A DNA stretch of 64,000 nucleotides from an uncultured Agathobaculum sp. Lineage in GTDB: Bacteria; Bacillota; Clostridia; Oscillospirales; Butyricicoccaceae. Of this stretch, positions 31,534 to 40,661 are shown in pieces; the stretch's first letter is position 1, and the number at the start of each line of letters is the position of its first letter. The notes under the pieces were generated by a model, which made no database searches, was not told the DNA's origin, and worked only from the letters and a program-made list of their open reading frames with translations. The stretch covers positions 86,249 through 150,248 of the forward strand of contig NZ_CALWJK010000001.1 in NCBI RefSeq assembly GCF_944380975.1, read 5' to 3'. The position numbers and the translations under genes were made by a program.

Positions 31534-33633
31534 ATGGATTTTTCCCAATTCAAAACAAAATATGGTCTACGCTTGGATACACAGCAGGAAGCTGCGGTGC
31601 AGACGGTGGACGGACCGGTACTGTTGCTGGCAGTGCCGGGCAGCGGCAAGACCACTGTGCTGGTGACCCGGCTGGGGTATATGCGCTATGTGCGGGAAAT
31701 CCCGCCTGAACGCATCCTCACGATGACATACACGGTGGCGGCTGCGCGGGATATGCAGGCGCGTTATGCCGCCTTCTTTGGTGGGGAAGAAGCGCAGCGT
31801 CTGGAATTTCGCACCATAAACGGGGTATGCAGCCGGATCATTCGTTATTACGAGCGGACATTTGGCCGCACGGCGTTTCGACTGCTGGAGGATGGCGCGC
31901 AGAAAAGCGCGCTGATCGGTGAATTATACCGGATGCAGAGTAAAGAATTTGCCGCGGAAAGCACGATAAAAGCCCTTCAGACTGCGCTCACCTATGCCAA
32001 AAACCAGATGCTCAAGGGTGAAGCGCTGGCTGCAATTGAGGTGGAAGGGGTCGACTTTGTTGCGTTCTTTACGGCCTATGACAAAGCACTACGCGAACGG
32101 CAGTTGATGGATTATGACGATCAAATGGTCTACGCGCTGCGTATTTTGCGCCAATATCCTGCCATTCTGCGTGATTTTCAGGCGCGTTACCGGTATTTTT
32201 GCGTGGATGAAGCGCAGGACACTTCGAAAATTCAGCATACCATCATTCGGCTGCTGGCGGGACGAAGCGGTAATCTGTTTATGGTCGGTGACGAGGATCA
32301 GAGCATTTACGGCTTCCGGGCGGCTTACCCGCAGGCACTAACCGAGTTTGACGCGGTTTATCCGAGCGCCAAGGTGCTGTATATGGAGCAGAATTACCGC
32401 TCCACCCGGCAAATCGTCGCGGCAGCGGATCGGTTCATTCAGAAAAACCAAAACCGCCATCCCAAGCATATGAAGGTCACACAGGGCAGCGGTCCGGATG
32501 TGCGCGAATGCTCGGTTTATGACCGGCAGGCACAGTACGCCTATCTCTGCAAGCTGGCGGAGAACTGCACCGTGGAAACTGCCGTTTTATATCGGGACAA
32601 CGACAGTGCGCTGCCGCTCATCGACCGGATGGACCGCGCGGGCATTCCGTATCGCTGCCGGCAGGTGGAAAGCCTGTTTTTTACGGGGCGCGTGGTGCGC
32701 GATATCACGGATATCATCCGTTTCGCGCAGAATCCTTATGATGGTGAGCTGTTTCTGAGCCTGTACTACAAACTGGGGGCGGGCATCAGTAAGGTCGTGG
32801 CGCAGGTCGCAGCGGATCGTGCCGAAGCGGAAGGGGAGTCCATTCTGTCGTATATTGCCGCTTCTTCCGCGGCTTCTCCGTGGACGCAGAAGCAATGTAA
32901 GGCATTGCAAACGCATCTGAACAATCTGCTGCGCGAGCGCGCGGATAAGGCGGTTTACCGCATTGTAAATTTTATGGGCTATGGGGCCTACCTCAAAGAA
33001 CGTGGTGGCGACATGACCAAGGTGGATATTTTGGAAGCGTTGGGGGCGTCCGAACCTACACCGGAACGGCTGCTCGACCGATTGGAAGAACTGCGCGAGG
33101 TGGTGCAGCGGGGCGGCACGGACGCAGACTGTCCCTTTGTGCTTTCCACCATTCATTCCAGCAAGGGACTGGAATACGAACGGGTGATTCTGATGGATGT
33201 AGCGGACGGGCTGCTGCCCAAGGCGCTGCCCGGAGCAAATGCGGAACAGGAGGAACTCGACGCTTACGAAGAAGAGCGGCGGCTGTTTTATGTTGGGCTG
33301 ACACGTGCAAAGCGAGGGCTGAGTATCATCACCTTTCGTAAGGTGGGCTTGGAATCGGCGTTTGCGCGGGAGATCTTTCCGCCAGCAACCGTCAAAACGG
33401 CGCAATCGACGGCAGTCAGAAAGCCTGCCGCCCGGCAAGAACCGGATGCTGCCCGCGTTGCGGCGCTGGCAAAGGACTATATTCCCGGTATTCGCTTGAT
33501 GCATCAGACCTTCGGGCCGGGAACGCTGGTCAGCCGCAGCGGGGATATCGGTGTGATCGCTTTTGACAGCGGCGAGACGAAAAAGATCGCGGTTTCGGTG
33601 GCGCTGCGGGTTGGTCAGCTGCGCCGGGTTTGA
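31534..33633 (+). CDS. UvrD/PcrA-type superfamily 1 DNA helicase
   Basis: A 699-residue ATP-dependent 3'-5' DNA helicase. Walker A AVPGSGKTT near 33; motif II DEAQDTSKIQ near 225; motif III EDQSIYGFRAAYP near 250; motif V STIHSSKGLEYERVILMD near 540; motif VI RRLFYVGLTRAKRGLS near 585. A C-terminal extension (about 610-699) holds a Tudor-like segment (GTLVSRSGDIGVIAFDSGETKKI), like that of PcrA-related proteins. It is shorter in the 2B domain than UvrD. It starts one base after yaaA. A role in repair or removal of protein blocks is likely; the exact subfamily is not certain. Confidence 0.9.
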   Translation: MDFSQFKTKYGLRLDTQQEAAVQTVDGPVLLLAVPGSGKTTVLVTRLGYMRYVREIPPERILTMTYTVAAARDMQARYAAFFGGEEAQRLEFRTINGVCSRIIRYYERTFGRTAFRLLEDGAQKSALIGELYRMQSKEFAAESTIKALQTALTYAKNQMLKGEALAAIEVEGVDFVAFFTAYDKALRERQLMDYDDQMVYALRILRQYPAILRDFQARYRYFCVDEAQDTSKIQHTIIRLLAGRSGNLFMVGDEDQSIYGFRAAYPQALTEFDAVYPSAKVLYMEQNYRSTRQIVAAADRFIQKNQNRHPKHMKVTQGSGPDVRECSVYDRQAQYAYLCKLAENCTVETAVLYRDNDSALPLIDRMDRAGIPYRCRQVESLFFTGRVVRDITDIIRFAQNPYDGELFLSLYYKLGAGISKVVAQVAADRAEAEGESILSYIAASSAASPWTQKQCKALQTHLNNLLRERADKAVYRIVNFMGYGAYLKERGGDMTKVDILEALGASEPTPERLLDRLEELREVVQRGGTDADCPFVLSTIHSSKGLEYERVILMDVADGLLPKALPGANAEQEELDAYEEERRLFYVGLTRAKRGLSIITFRKVGLESAFAREIFPPATVKTAQSTAVRKPAARQEPDAARVAALAKDYIPGIRLMHQTFGPGTLVSRSGDIGVIAFDSGETKKIAVSVALRVGQLRRV

Positions 33634-34056
33634 AGCCGGATACCGCTGCATAGTGAAAACGGATACCGGAAAAGGGGCAAAATGCGGAGATTGCATCGTC
33701 TGATACAATTTTAATAACTGTCTTGAAAATGGGAAACAGCTATGATAAACTTAATTGGTCGTAGCATTGGATTCAATTGGAAAAAGCATCGTTTGGCCTG
33801 CAAAGAGAGAGAATCACAAGGGCAGACGGCTTTGACTGCCGGAATTGCAAGCAATGATGGTGTGTATGAAAATTGGGTGGAAGGGTTTCAAAATGTGTGG
33901 GGATATCAAATTGCTGCCAGAGAGCAAGATCATTTTTGATGCTTGGTCCGGTTTTCCCGCAACGAAGCCGCTCAGCACGAAGCTTTAAAACGCTTGACAA
34001 AGCCTAGACGGTGTGTTCAGGCTTTTGGCATTTCAAATAAAAGGGAAGGAACCAAA
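33634..34056. other. Gene-poor AT-rich stretch before ktrB
   Basis: 423 bases with no gene I can support. An open frame at 33742-33939 (65 codons, starting MINLIGRSIG) lacks a good ribosome binding site and matches nothing known. The stretch holds a GGCAGACGGC/GCCGG-type hairpin near 33816-33840 and a hairpin with T tail at 34000-34026 (AAGCCT and AGGCTT around a 13-base loop). TTGACA stands at 33994-33999 but no matching -10 is seen. It may be a regulated leader of ktrB, a gene often under c-di-AMP control, but no such riboswitch core is recognisable. Confidence 0.4.
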
Positions 34057-35433
34057 ATGAACCGCGTGAGATATTTGGGGCGGAGAAAAGGCCGCCGTCC
34101 TGCTATGCATGCCGCGATGGTAGTTGCATTGGGCTTTCTAATCATTATTCTGACCGGCGCGGTGCTGCTGACACTGCCCATATCCGCCCGGAGCGGCGAG
34201 CCGACGGATTTTCTGGACGCTCTGTTTACCGCGACCTCTGCCACCTGCGTGACAGGACTGGTTACAGTCGGCACGGCGACACATTGGTCCGGCTTTGGAC
34301 AGGCCGTGATCCTGCTGCTCATCCAGATCGGTGGCTTGGGCTTCATGTCGCTGGCGTCGATCGCGTCCTTTCTCACCCGCCGCACTATTACGCTGCGTGA
34401 GCGCATGGTGATGAGCGCAGGGCTGAATTTGACGGAAAACGCTGGTATCGTCCGACTGACCCGGCGTGTGCTGCTGGGTACGCTTGCATTTGAAGGTGCA
34501 GGCGCGGTACTGCTTGCGACGCGGTTTGTCCCGCGTGTGGGCTTGTGGCAAGGCATTAAAATGGGTGTGTTCCATTCAGTGTCCGCTTTTTGCAACGCAG
34601 GCTTTGACCTAATCGGTACGCCGGATAATCCGTTTGCTTCGCTGACCGGTTACGCGGACGATGTGCTGGTCAACCTGACGATTATGGCGCTGATCGTAAT
34701 CGGCGGTCTGGGCTTTTTCGTTTGGGGTGATATTTGGGACAAACGCCGTTTTCGCCGTCTGCGTCTGCACACCAAGCTGGTGCTGATTACGACTGCACTG
34801 CTGCTCTGCGCAGGTTTTGTACTCACGCTGCTCTTTGAGTGGGGCAATCCGCAGACGCTGGGAGAGATGCCGGTGCAGGATAAATTGCTTGCGGCGGCGT
34901 TCCAATCGGTTACGCTGCGTACTGCGGGCTTCAATACCATCGATCAGGCGGCGCTCACCGGCCCGTCACAGGCGGTCGCCTGTCTGCTGATGATGATCGG
35001 CGGTTCGCCCGGTTCGACGGCGGGTGGTATTAAAACCGTGACGGCGGCGGTGCTGGTGCTCAGCGCGATCTCTGCGCTGCGCGGCCGCACGACCGTATCG
35101 GCTTTCGGGCGAACGATCATTTCGCGCAGCATCATGAATGCAGTCGCGATGATGATCGTGGGCGGCACGCTCAGCCTGACGGGTGCATGTGTGATTTCCT
35201 ATGTGGAGAGCGCATCGTTCGGCGCGTGTCTGTTCGAAGCGGTGTCGGCGTTTGCAACAGTCGGCCTTTCTATGGGACTGACACCGACGCTCAGCGCGGT
35301 TTCTCGACTGATTTTGATCTTGTTGATGTATTTGGGGCGCGTTGGCGTTCTGACGCTGGGGGTTGCGGTGCTGATGCGGCATCGGGAACCGCCCAAAATG
35401 CAGTACCCAGATGGGGATGTTATGGTAGGATAA
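34057..35433 (+). CDS. ktrB: Potassium uptake channel subunit KtrB (TrkH family)
   Basis: A 458-residue membrane protein that forms the K+ pathway. Four pseudo-repeats with selectivity-filter loops are visible: TSATCVTGL near 63, FCNAGFDL near 180, TLRTAGFNT near 290 and FATVGLSMG near 400. About ten helices; the helix with IGGSPGSTAGGIKT carries the gating loop region. AAGGGAAGGA precedes ATG 34057, and upstream in-frame codons from 33943 are unlike the family. KtrA, the regulatory subunit, is encoded 67 bases downstream. Confidence 0.94.
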   Translation: MNRVRYLGRRKGRRPAMHAAMVVALGFLIIILTGAVLLTLPISARSGEPTDFLDALFTATSATCVTGLVTVGTATHWSGFGQAVILLLIQIGGLGFMSLASIASFLTRRTITLRERMVMSAGLNLTENAGIVRLTRRVLLGTLAFEGAGAVLLATRFVPRVGLWQGIKMGVFHSVSAFCNAGFDLIGTPDNPFASLTGYADDVLVNLTIMALIVIGGLGFFVWGDIWDKRRFRRLRLHTKLVLITTALLLCAGFVLTLLFEWGNPQTLGEMPVQDKLLAAAFQSVTLRTAGFNTIDQAALTGPSQAVACLLMMIGGSPGSTAGGIKTVTAAVLVLSAISALRGRTTVSAFGRTIISRSIMNAVAMMIVGGTLSLTGACVISYVESASFGACLFEAVSAFATVGLSMGLTPTLSAVSRLILILLMYLGRVGVLTLGVAVLMRHREPPKMQYPDGDVMVG

Positions 35434-35500
35434 ACGATTTTGCGCAGTATCCATAAAAGGGTACAGCGGCAATGGAATCAATTGAAGGAGAATTTGAATC

Positions 35501-36157
35501 ATGCGATCCTTTTTGGTGATCGGCTTGGGTCGATTTGGCTCGGCTGTGGCGCGGGAACTGGCTTCGTTGGGGCAAGAGGTACTTGCGCTGGACGAAGATG
35601 ATGAAAATGTACAGCATATTGCGGACGATGTGACGCAGGCGATTTGCGGAGACGCGCAGGACGAAGCGGTGCTGCGCTCGGTCGGCGCGCGCAATTTCGA
35701 TTGCTGCATCGTCGCCGTGGGTACGGATATGGAAGCAAGCATTCTGATTACCGTGATGCTCAAGGAACTGGGCGCGAAATATGTGGTAGCCAAGGCGCAA
35801 AGTCCGGTGCATGCTCGTGTGCTCGAGCGTGTGGGCGCGGATCGCGTTGTCCTGCCGGAAACTGAGATGGGACAGCGCTTGGCGCAGCGTTTGGTGCGCA
35901 CCAATGTGGTCGACTATATCGGCGTATCCGAGAACTTCTCCATTTTGGAGATTCATCCGCCCAAGAGCTGGGTCGGCCGCTCGCTCGGGCAGCTGGGGGT
36001 ACGCGCGCATTACCAGGTGAATGTGCTGGCGATCCGCCATGGAGAGGGCGGAAACGTGGACGTTACGCCGCAGGCCAATCAAGTGATCGGGGCTGACGAT
36101 CTGCTGATCGTGATTGGCACAAACGAAAACGTGGATAAGCTGGTGGAGCTGCATTGA
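35501..36157 (+). CDS. ktrA: Potassium uptake regulatory subunit KtrA
   Basis: A 218-residue cytoplasmic gating ring subunit for KtrB. The N-terminal RCK/TrkA-N Rossmann domain has GLGRFG near 8 and an acidic residue (LDEDDEN) for nucleotide binding. The C-terminal TrkA-C domain (about 135-218, FSILEIHPPKSWVGRSL) is where c-di-AMP binds in relatives. GAAGGAG precedes the ATG. Its TGA overlaps the TTG start of the next gene, so a SpoU methylase is coupled to K+ uptake in the same transcript by position only. Confidence 0.94.
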   Translation: MRSFLVIGLGRFGSAVARELASLGQEVLALDEDDENVQHIADDVTQAICGDAQDEAVLRSVGARNFDCCIVAVGTDMEASILITVMLKELGAKYVVAKAQSPVHARVLERVGADRVVLPETEMGQRLAQRLVRTNVVDYIGVSENFSILEIHPPKSWVGRSLGQLGVRAHYQVNVLAIRHGEGGNVDVTPQANQVIGADDLLIVIGTNENVDKLVELH

Positions 36158-36933
36158 TTACGATAGAGAGCCGCCAGAACAGCGCGCTGCGGCATCTGGC
36201 GCGGCTGGGACGGGAGCGGAAATACCGCCGCAGCACGGAGGAAATGTTGTGTGAGGGCGAGAAGATGCTCGAGGAGGCGCTGCGTTCGGGTGCGCAGCCC
36301 GGCGTGCTGCTGGTGCGCGAGCGGGCAAAGGACAGCCTGCCAGACGGTCTGTTGGAACGCGCCGCGCAGGCGGGCGCCGCGCTTTACTGCGCGCCGGACG
36401 CGCTGTTCGAACTTGCCAGTGATGTGGAAACACCGCAAAACGTGATTTTCTCCTGCAAGCAGCCGTGCTGGATGGCAGATGCACTGGACGGCAAAGCACA
36501 GGTGCTGCTGCTGGACGGTTTACAGGACCCGGGCAACCTTGGCACGATTTTACGCACCGCGGAAGCGTTCGCGCTCGGTGCCGTTGTATTGTGCGAGGGC
36601 TGCGCCGATCCGTTTGCCCCCAAGGTCGTGCGCTCGACCATGGGCGCGGTGTTCCGCCTGCCATGCGTGCGGCTGCCGCTGCAAGAGGCCGTCGACCGAC
36701 TGCACGCGCAGGGCTTGCCGGTTTATGCAACCGCGCTGCATGCGGACAGTGTGCCGCTGGGTACGGTGCCGCTGGACCGTGCGGCGGTCATCATCGGCAG
36801 CGAAGGCCGCGGCGTGACGCCGCAGGCGATCGAAATGAGCGATCAGCGTGTCATAATCCCGATGCATGGGCGCGCGGAATCGCTCAATGCAGGCGTCGCA
36901 GCGGCGATTGTGATTTATGAAATGACCAAGTGA
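36154..36933 (+). CDS. TrmH/SpoU family RNA 2'-O-methyltransferase
   Basis: A 259-residue SAM-dependent RNA ribose methyltransferase. N-terminal RNA-binding domain (ITIESRQNSALRHLARL), then SPOUT motifs: GLQDPGNLGTILRTAEAFAL, IIGSEGRGVTPQAIE, and IPMHGRAESLNAGVAAAIV. The start is a TTG inside the ktrA stop (TTGA), with GGAG six bases upstream; no later ATG gives the conserved first residues. The exact RNA target is unknown; it is a paralogue of the RlmB-like gene at 14535. Followed by dprA 13 bases later. Confidence 0.88.
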   Translation: MITIESRQNSALRHLARLGRERKYRRSTEEMLCEGEKMLEEALRSGAQPGVLLVRERAKDSLPDGLLERAAQAGAALYCAPDALFELASDVETPQNVIFSCKQPCWMADALDGKAQVLLLDGLQDPGNLGTILRTAEAFALGAVVLCEGCADPFAPKVVRSTMGAVFRLPCVRLPLQEAVDRLHAQGLPVYATALHADSVPLGTVPLDRAAVIIGSEGRGVTPQAIEMSDQRVIIPMHGRAESLNAGVAAAIVIYEMTK

Positions 36934-36946
36934 GGAGGCGTGCAGT

Positions 36947-38137
36947 ATGTCCTCAAGGCTGAGTTATGTGTGGCTTGCCACCCGGCGCGGCGTGAGCGCG
37001 GGGACGGCGGCGAGCTTGCTGCGCGCGTTCGGATCGCCTGAAGCGGTCTTTGCAGCCGACCGAGCGGCATTGACTACAGCAAGGGATTGCCCGCTGCGCA
37101 AGGTACAGGTGGATGCGCTGTGCGACAAAAATACGGAGGAAGCCGAGCGCATTTTGGCGCAGTGCGCAAAAGACGGCATCCAGATCATCACACTTGGCGA
37201 CAGCGCTTACCCCGATCGGCTGCGTGCGATTGAAAACCCGCCGATCGTGCTGTATGTACGCGGCAAATGGCCGGACTTTGATGTAATGCCCGGTATTGCT
37301 GTTGTGGGTACCCGCGAGGCGACGCCTTACGGTCTGAAAACTGCAGAACACATCGGCAGTGTGCTGGCACGAGCCGGATTTATCACGGTCAGCGGTATGG
37401 CACTGGGTAACGACGGTGCGGCGCACCGCGGTGCGCTGCGGGCCGGCGGTCTGACGGTCGCTGTGCTGGCTGGCGGCGTGGATGTGTGTTATCCGCCGCA
37501 GCACCGCAGCCTGATGGGCGATATTCTGCTGTCCGGCGCGATCATCAGCGAATACCCGCCCGGCACCGAGCCGCGCGGCGAGCATTACCACGCTCGCAAT
37601 CGCATCATCAGCGGCCTTTCGGTTGCGACAGTGATCGTGGAAGCGCCGGGCTACCGTTCTGGTGCGCTCATTACCGCGCGGGCGGCGCTCGATCAGGGAC
37701 GCGATGTGTACGCCGTACCCGGCGCGCTGGACGCGCCGCAGTCGGCAGCCTGCAATGAACTGATCGAAAAGGGCGAAGCGGCGTTGCTGCGCAGTCCGGA
37801 AGCATTGGTGCGGACATACAGCGGACTGCTGCCGACGGCGCATAGCGAGTACCGTGCGCCGCGAACTGTGCGAGTGCCCAAAAAGACACAAGCAGCACGC
37901 CCGGCACCGCAGAAAATCGAAAAAAAGATTGCATCATCATCCGGTATTCTGCCGGACAGTCTGAGCGGCGATGAGCGCCGCATCGCGGAGCTGGTGCAGC
38001 AGGGCGTGGGCACACCGGAGGATTTGATCGAGCGCTGCGGCCTGCCCGCGCCGCGCGTGATGAGCCTGATCACCATGCTCGAGATGGATGGTATTCTGCG
38101 CCGTGAAAAGGGCAGACTGGTGTTGGGCTGTCAGTAA
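36947..38137 (+). CDS. dprA: DNA processing protein DprA
   Basis: A 396-residue protein that loads RecA on incoming single-stranded DNA in transformation. Rossmann-like core: GTREATPYGLKTAEH, AVLAGGVDVCYPPQHRSL, ISEYPPGTEPRGEHYHARNRIISGLS, GALITARAALDQGRDVYAVPG. The usual SGLARGIDAAAH motif reads SGMALGNDGAAH here, so the conserved Arg and Ile are changed. The C-terminus (about 335-396) is a winged helix as in DprA DML1-like tails. GAGGAGG precedes the ATG. It lies between the SpoU methylase and topA, the standard Firmicute order. Confidence 0.92.
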   Translation: MSSRLSYVWLATRRGVSAGTAASLLRAFGSPEAVFAADRAALTTARDCPLRKVQVDALCDKNTEEAERILAQCAKDGIQIITLGDSAYPDRLRAIENPPIVLYVRGKWPDFDVMPGIAVVGTREATPYGLKTAEHIGSVLARAGFITVSGMALGNDGAAHRGALRAGGLTVAVLAGGVDVCYPPQHRSLMGDILLSGAIISEYPPGTEPRGEHYHARNRIISGLSVATVIVEAPGYRSGALITARAALDQGRDVYAVPGALDAPQSAACNELIEKGEAALLRSPEALVRTYSGLLPTAHSEYRAPRTVRVPKKTQAARPAPQKIEKKIASSSGILPDSLSGDERRIAELVQQGVGTPEDLIERCGLPAPRVMSLITMLEMDGILRREKGRLVLGCQ

Positions 38138-38180
38138 ATGAACCTCGGCTGCGTTCGGTGGCTGTTAACGGAGGAAATAT

Positions 38181-40661
38181 ATGTCGAAATTAGTCATCGT
38201 GGAGTCGCCTGCCAAGGCAAAAACCATTGGCAAGTATCTGGGGTCGGACTATGTGGTCAAGGCCTCGATGGGGCATCTGCGCGATTTGCCGAAAAAGAAA
38301 ATGAGCGTCGATATCGAGCACGATTTCAAGCCGGAATATGTGCCGATCGAGGGAAAAGATAAAATCATCAAAGAAATTCGCAGCGAAATCCGCAAAAGCG
38401 ATTTCGTCTATCTCGCAACTGACCCTGACCGCGAGGGAGAAGCCATTTCGTGGCATATCAAAGAACTGTTCAAGCTCGGGGACAAGAATTCCAAGCGCGT
38501 CACCTTCAATGAGATCACCAAGCAGGCGGTCAAATACGGCATTGACAACCCGCGCGACATTGACATTGATCTGGTCAATGCGCAGCAGGCGCGCCGTATC
38601 CTTGACCGTATCGTGGGCTATGAGCTTTCGCCCTTCCTGTGGCGTAAGGTCAAGCGCGGCCTGAGTGCGGGACGCGTGCAGAGCGTCGCGACCCGTCTGG
38701 TTGTAGACCGCGAAAATGAGATCCGTGCGTTTGTTCCTGAGGAATACTGGACGATCGAAGCGCTGCTGCAAACCGCGGATGGTGGTCAGTTCACCGCACG
38801 ATATTACGGCGATGCGTCGGGCAAGGTTGAGCTGAAAAACGAGGAACAGGCACAGACGGTGGTCAGCGCCGTGACCGGCAAGCCCTTTGTCGTGGGCGAT
38901 ATCAAGCGCGGTAAGAAGAAACGCAGCCCTGCGCCGCCGTTTATTACCTCGACCCTCCAGCAGGAAGCCAGCCGCAAGCTCAATATGACACCGCGCCGCA
39001 CGATGAGCATTGCGCAGGAGCTATACGAAGGTATCGAACTGGGCGAGTACGGTTTGACAGGTCTGATTACCTATATGCGTACCGACTCGCTGCGTCTGGC
39101 AGATGAAGCGACGGCTGCCGCTGCGGGCTTTATCCGTGGACGTTACGGTGACCAGTATTACCCCGGCAAGCCGCGCGTGTTTAAGACCAAGGGCAATGCG
39201 CAGGACGCGCACGAAGCGATTCGCCCGTCGGATGTGAAGCTGCTGCCGGATGAGATTCGCCAGTATCTGACGCCCGACCAGTATAAGCTGTATAAGCTGA
39301 TCTGGTCGCGCTTTGTCGCCTGCCAGATGGCGGACGCGCTGCTGGACACGGTTTCAGCGGATATCGTGTCCGAGGGTCAGGTGTTCCGCGCATCCGGCCA
39401 CACGGTTGCGTTCCCGGGCTTCACTGCCGTTTACGAGGAAGGCACGGACGACGAAAAGAAAGGCGACGCGGGCAAGCCGCTGCCGCGCTTTGATCAGGGC
39501 GATAAGCTGACGGTCGAAAAGCTCGACCCCGCGCAGCACTTCACGCAGCCGCCCGCGCGCTACACCGAAGCATCGCTCATCCGTGCGATGGAGGAACGCG
39601 GCATTGGTCGTCCGTCGACCTATGCGCCGACCATTTCGACCATTCTGGACCGCGACTATGTAACCAAGGAAAACCGCGCGCTGCGTCCGACGCCGCTGGG
39701 TGAGGGCGTGACCGGCCTGCTGGTCGACGAGTTTAAGTCGGTTGCGGACTATGAGTTCACCGCCAACATGGAGGAGCAGCTCGACGAAGTCGAAGCGGGC
39801 AAGCTGGACTATATTCAGCTGCTGCACACCTTCTATGACGGCTTTGAAAAAGCGCTGGGACAGGCGGAAATCGACCTTGAGGGCAAGCACATCAAAATTC
39901 AGGACGAGGTCACGGACGTGATCTGCGAAAAGTGCGGCCGCAACATGGTCATCAAGTCGGGTCGCTTTGGCAAGTTCCTGGCCTGCCCGGGTTTCCCGGA
40001 ATGTACAAACACCAAGCCGATTACCGAGGACACGGGCGCAGCCTGCCCGGTGTGCGGCGCAAAGGTGGTCAAGAAGAAGTCTGCGCGCGGCTATGTGTAT
40101 TACAGCTGCGACACTTATCCGACCTGTCAGTTTATGACGTGGGATAAGCCGCTCAAGACCAAGTGCCCGCAGTGTGATTCCTCGCTCTTCCGCCATACCG
40201 ACCGCGATTCCAAGGAAGTCACCGACGTGTGCCTGCGCGAGGGCTGCGGTTACAAGGAACTCGTCAAGGAGGGCTTGTCGCCCGAGGAGACCGAGAAGAA
40301 CCGCCAACGCCGTGAGGCGCGCGCCGCAAAGGCGGCTGAGCGCGCGGCGGCCAAGGCTGCGGCGGAGGCCGCGGGTGAAACCGAGGAAAAGCCCAAAAAG
40401 ATAACGAAAAAGGCCACGACCACCAAAAAGACGGCGGCAAAGAAGTCTGCCGCCAAAAAACAGGTGCCGTGGATGACCAAGACCACCAACCGCTTTAAGA
40501 AACTCAAGGACGAGGATGTGCAGGCGCTGACCAAAACCCAGCAGGCACAGTATGCCAAGGCGCTGGAGAAGTATGAGGCTGAAAAGGCAGCGGAGAAGGC
40601 GGCAAAGGCGAAGAAGCCGACCCGCAAGAGCGCAAAAGCGAAGGAGGCCGCGGATGAATAA
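38181..40661 (+). CDS. topA: DNA topoisomerase I with histone H1-like tail
   Basis: An 826-residue type IA topoisomerase that relaxes negative supercoils. The Toprim domain has VESPAKAKTIGKYLG and the acidic triad in ATDPDREGEAISWH. The catalytic residue is Tyr298 (GLITYMRTDS). From about 575 there are Cys4 zinc ribbons (CEKCGRNM with CPGFPEC; CPVCGAKV with CDTYPTC; CPQCDSSL with CLREGC). Beyond about 705 the protein is Lys/Ala-rich (repeats such as KKTAAKKSAAKK), like the C-terminal tail of histone H1, which should add DNA affinity. GGAGGA is seven bases before the ATG. Its end overlaps trmFO by eight bases. Confidence 0.95.
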   Translation: MSKLVIVESPAKAKTIGKYLGSDYVVKASMGHLRDLPKKKMSVDIEHDFKPEYVPIEGKDKIIKEIRSEIRKSDFVYLATDPDREGEAISWHIKELFKLGDKNSKRVTFNEITKQAVKYGIDNPRDIDIDLVNAQQARRILDRIVGYELSPFLWRKVKRGLSAGRVQSVATRLVVDRENEIRAFVPEEYWTIEALLQTADGGQFTARYYGDASGKVELKNEEQAQTVVSAVTGKPFVVGDIKRGKKKRSPAPPFITSTLQQEASRKLNMTPRRTMSIAQELYEGIELGEYGLTGLITYMRTDSLRLADEATAAAAGFIRGRYGDQYYPGKPRVFKTKGNAQDAHEAIRPSDVKLLPDEIRQYLTPDQYKLYKLIWSRFVACQMADALLDTVSADIVSEGQVFRASGHTVAFPGFTAVYEEGTDDEKKGDAGKPLPRFDQGDKLTVEKLDPAQHFTQPPARYTEASLIRAMEERGIGRPSTYAPTISTILDRDYVTKENRALRPTPLGEGVTGLLVDEFKSVADYEFTANMEEQLDEVEAGKLDYIQLLHTFYDGFEKALGQAEIDLEGKHIKIQDEVTDVICEKCGRNMVIKSGRFGKFLACPGFPECTNTKPITEDTGAACPVCGAKVVKKKSARGYVYYSCDTYPTCQFMTWDKPLKTKCPQCDSSLFRHTDRDSKEVTDVCLREGCGYKELVKEGLSPEETEKNRQRREARAAKAAERAAAKAAAEAAGETEEKPKKITKKATTTKKTAAKKSAAKKQVPWMTKTTNRFKKLKDEDVQALTKTQQAQYAKALEKYEAEKAAEKAAKAKKPTRKSAKAKEAADE

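Noticed and set aside
33742-33939. A 65-codon frame before ktrB
   Set aside because: Poor ribosome binding site, no recognisable domain and composition like the surrounding non-coding DNA.
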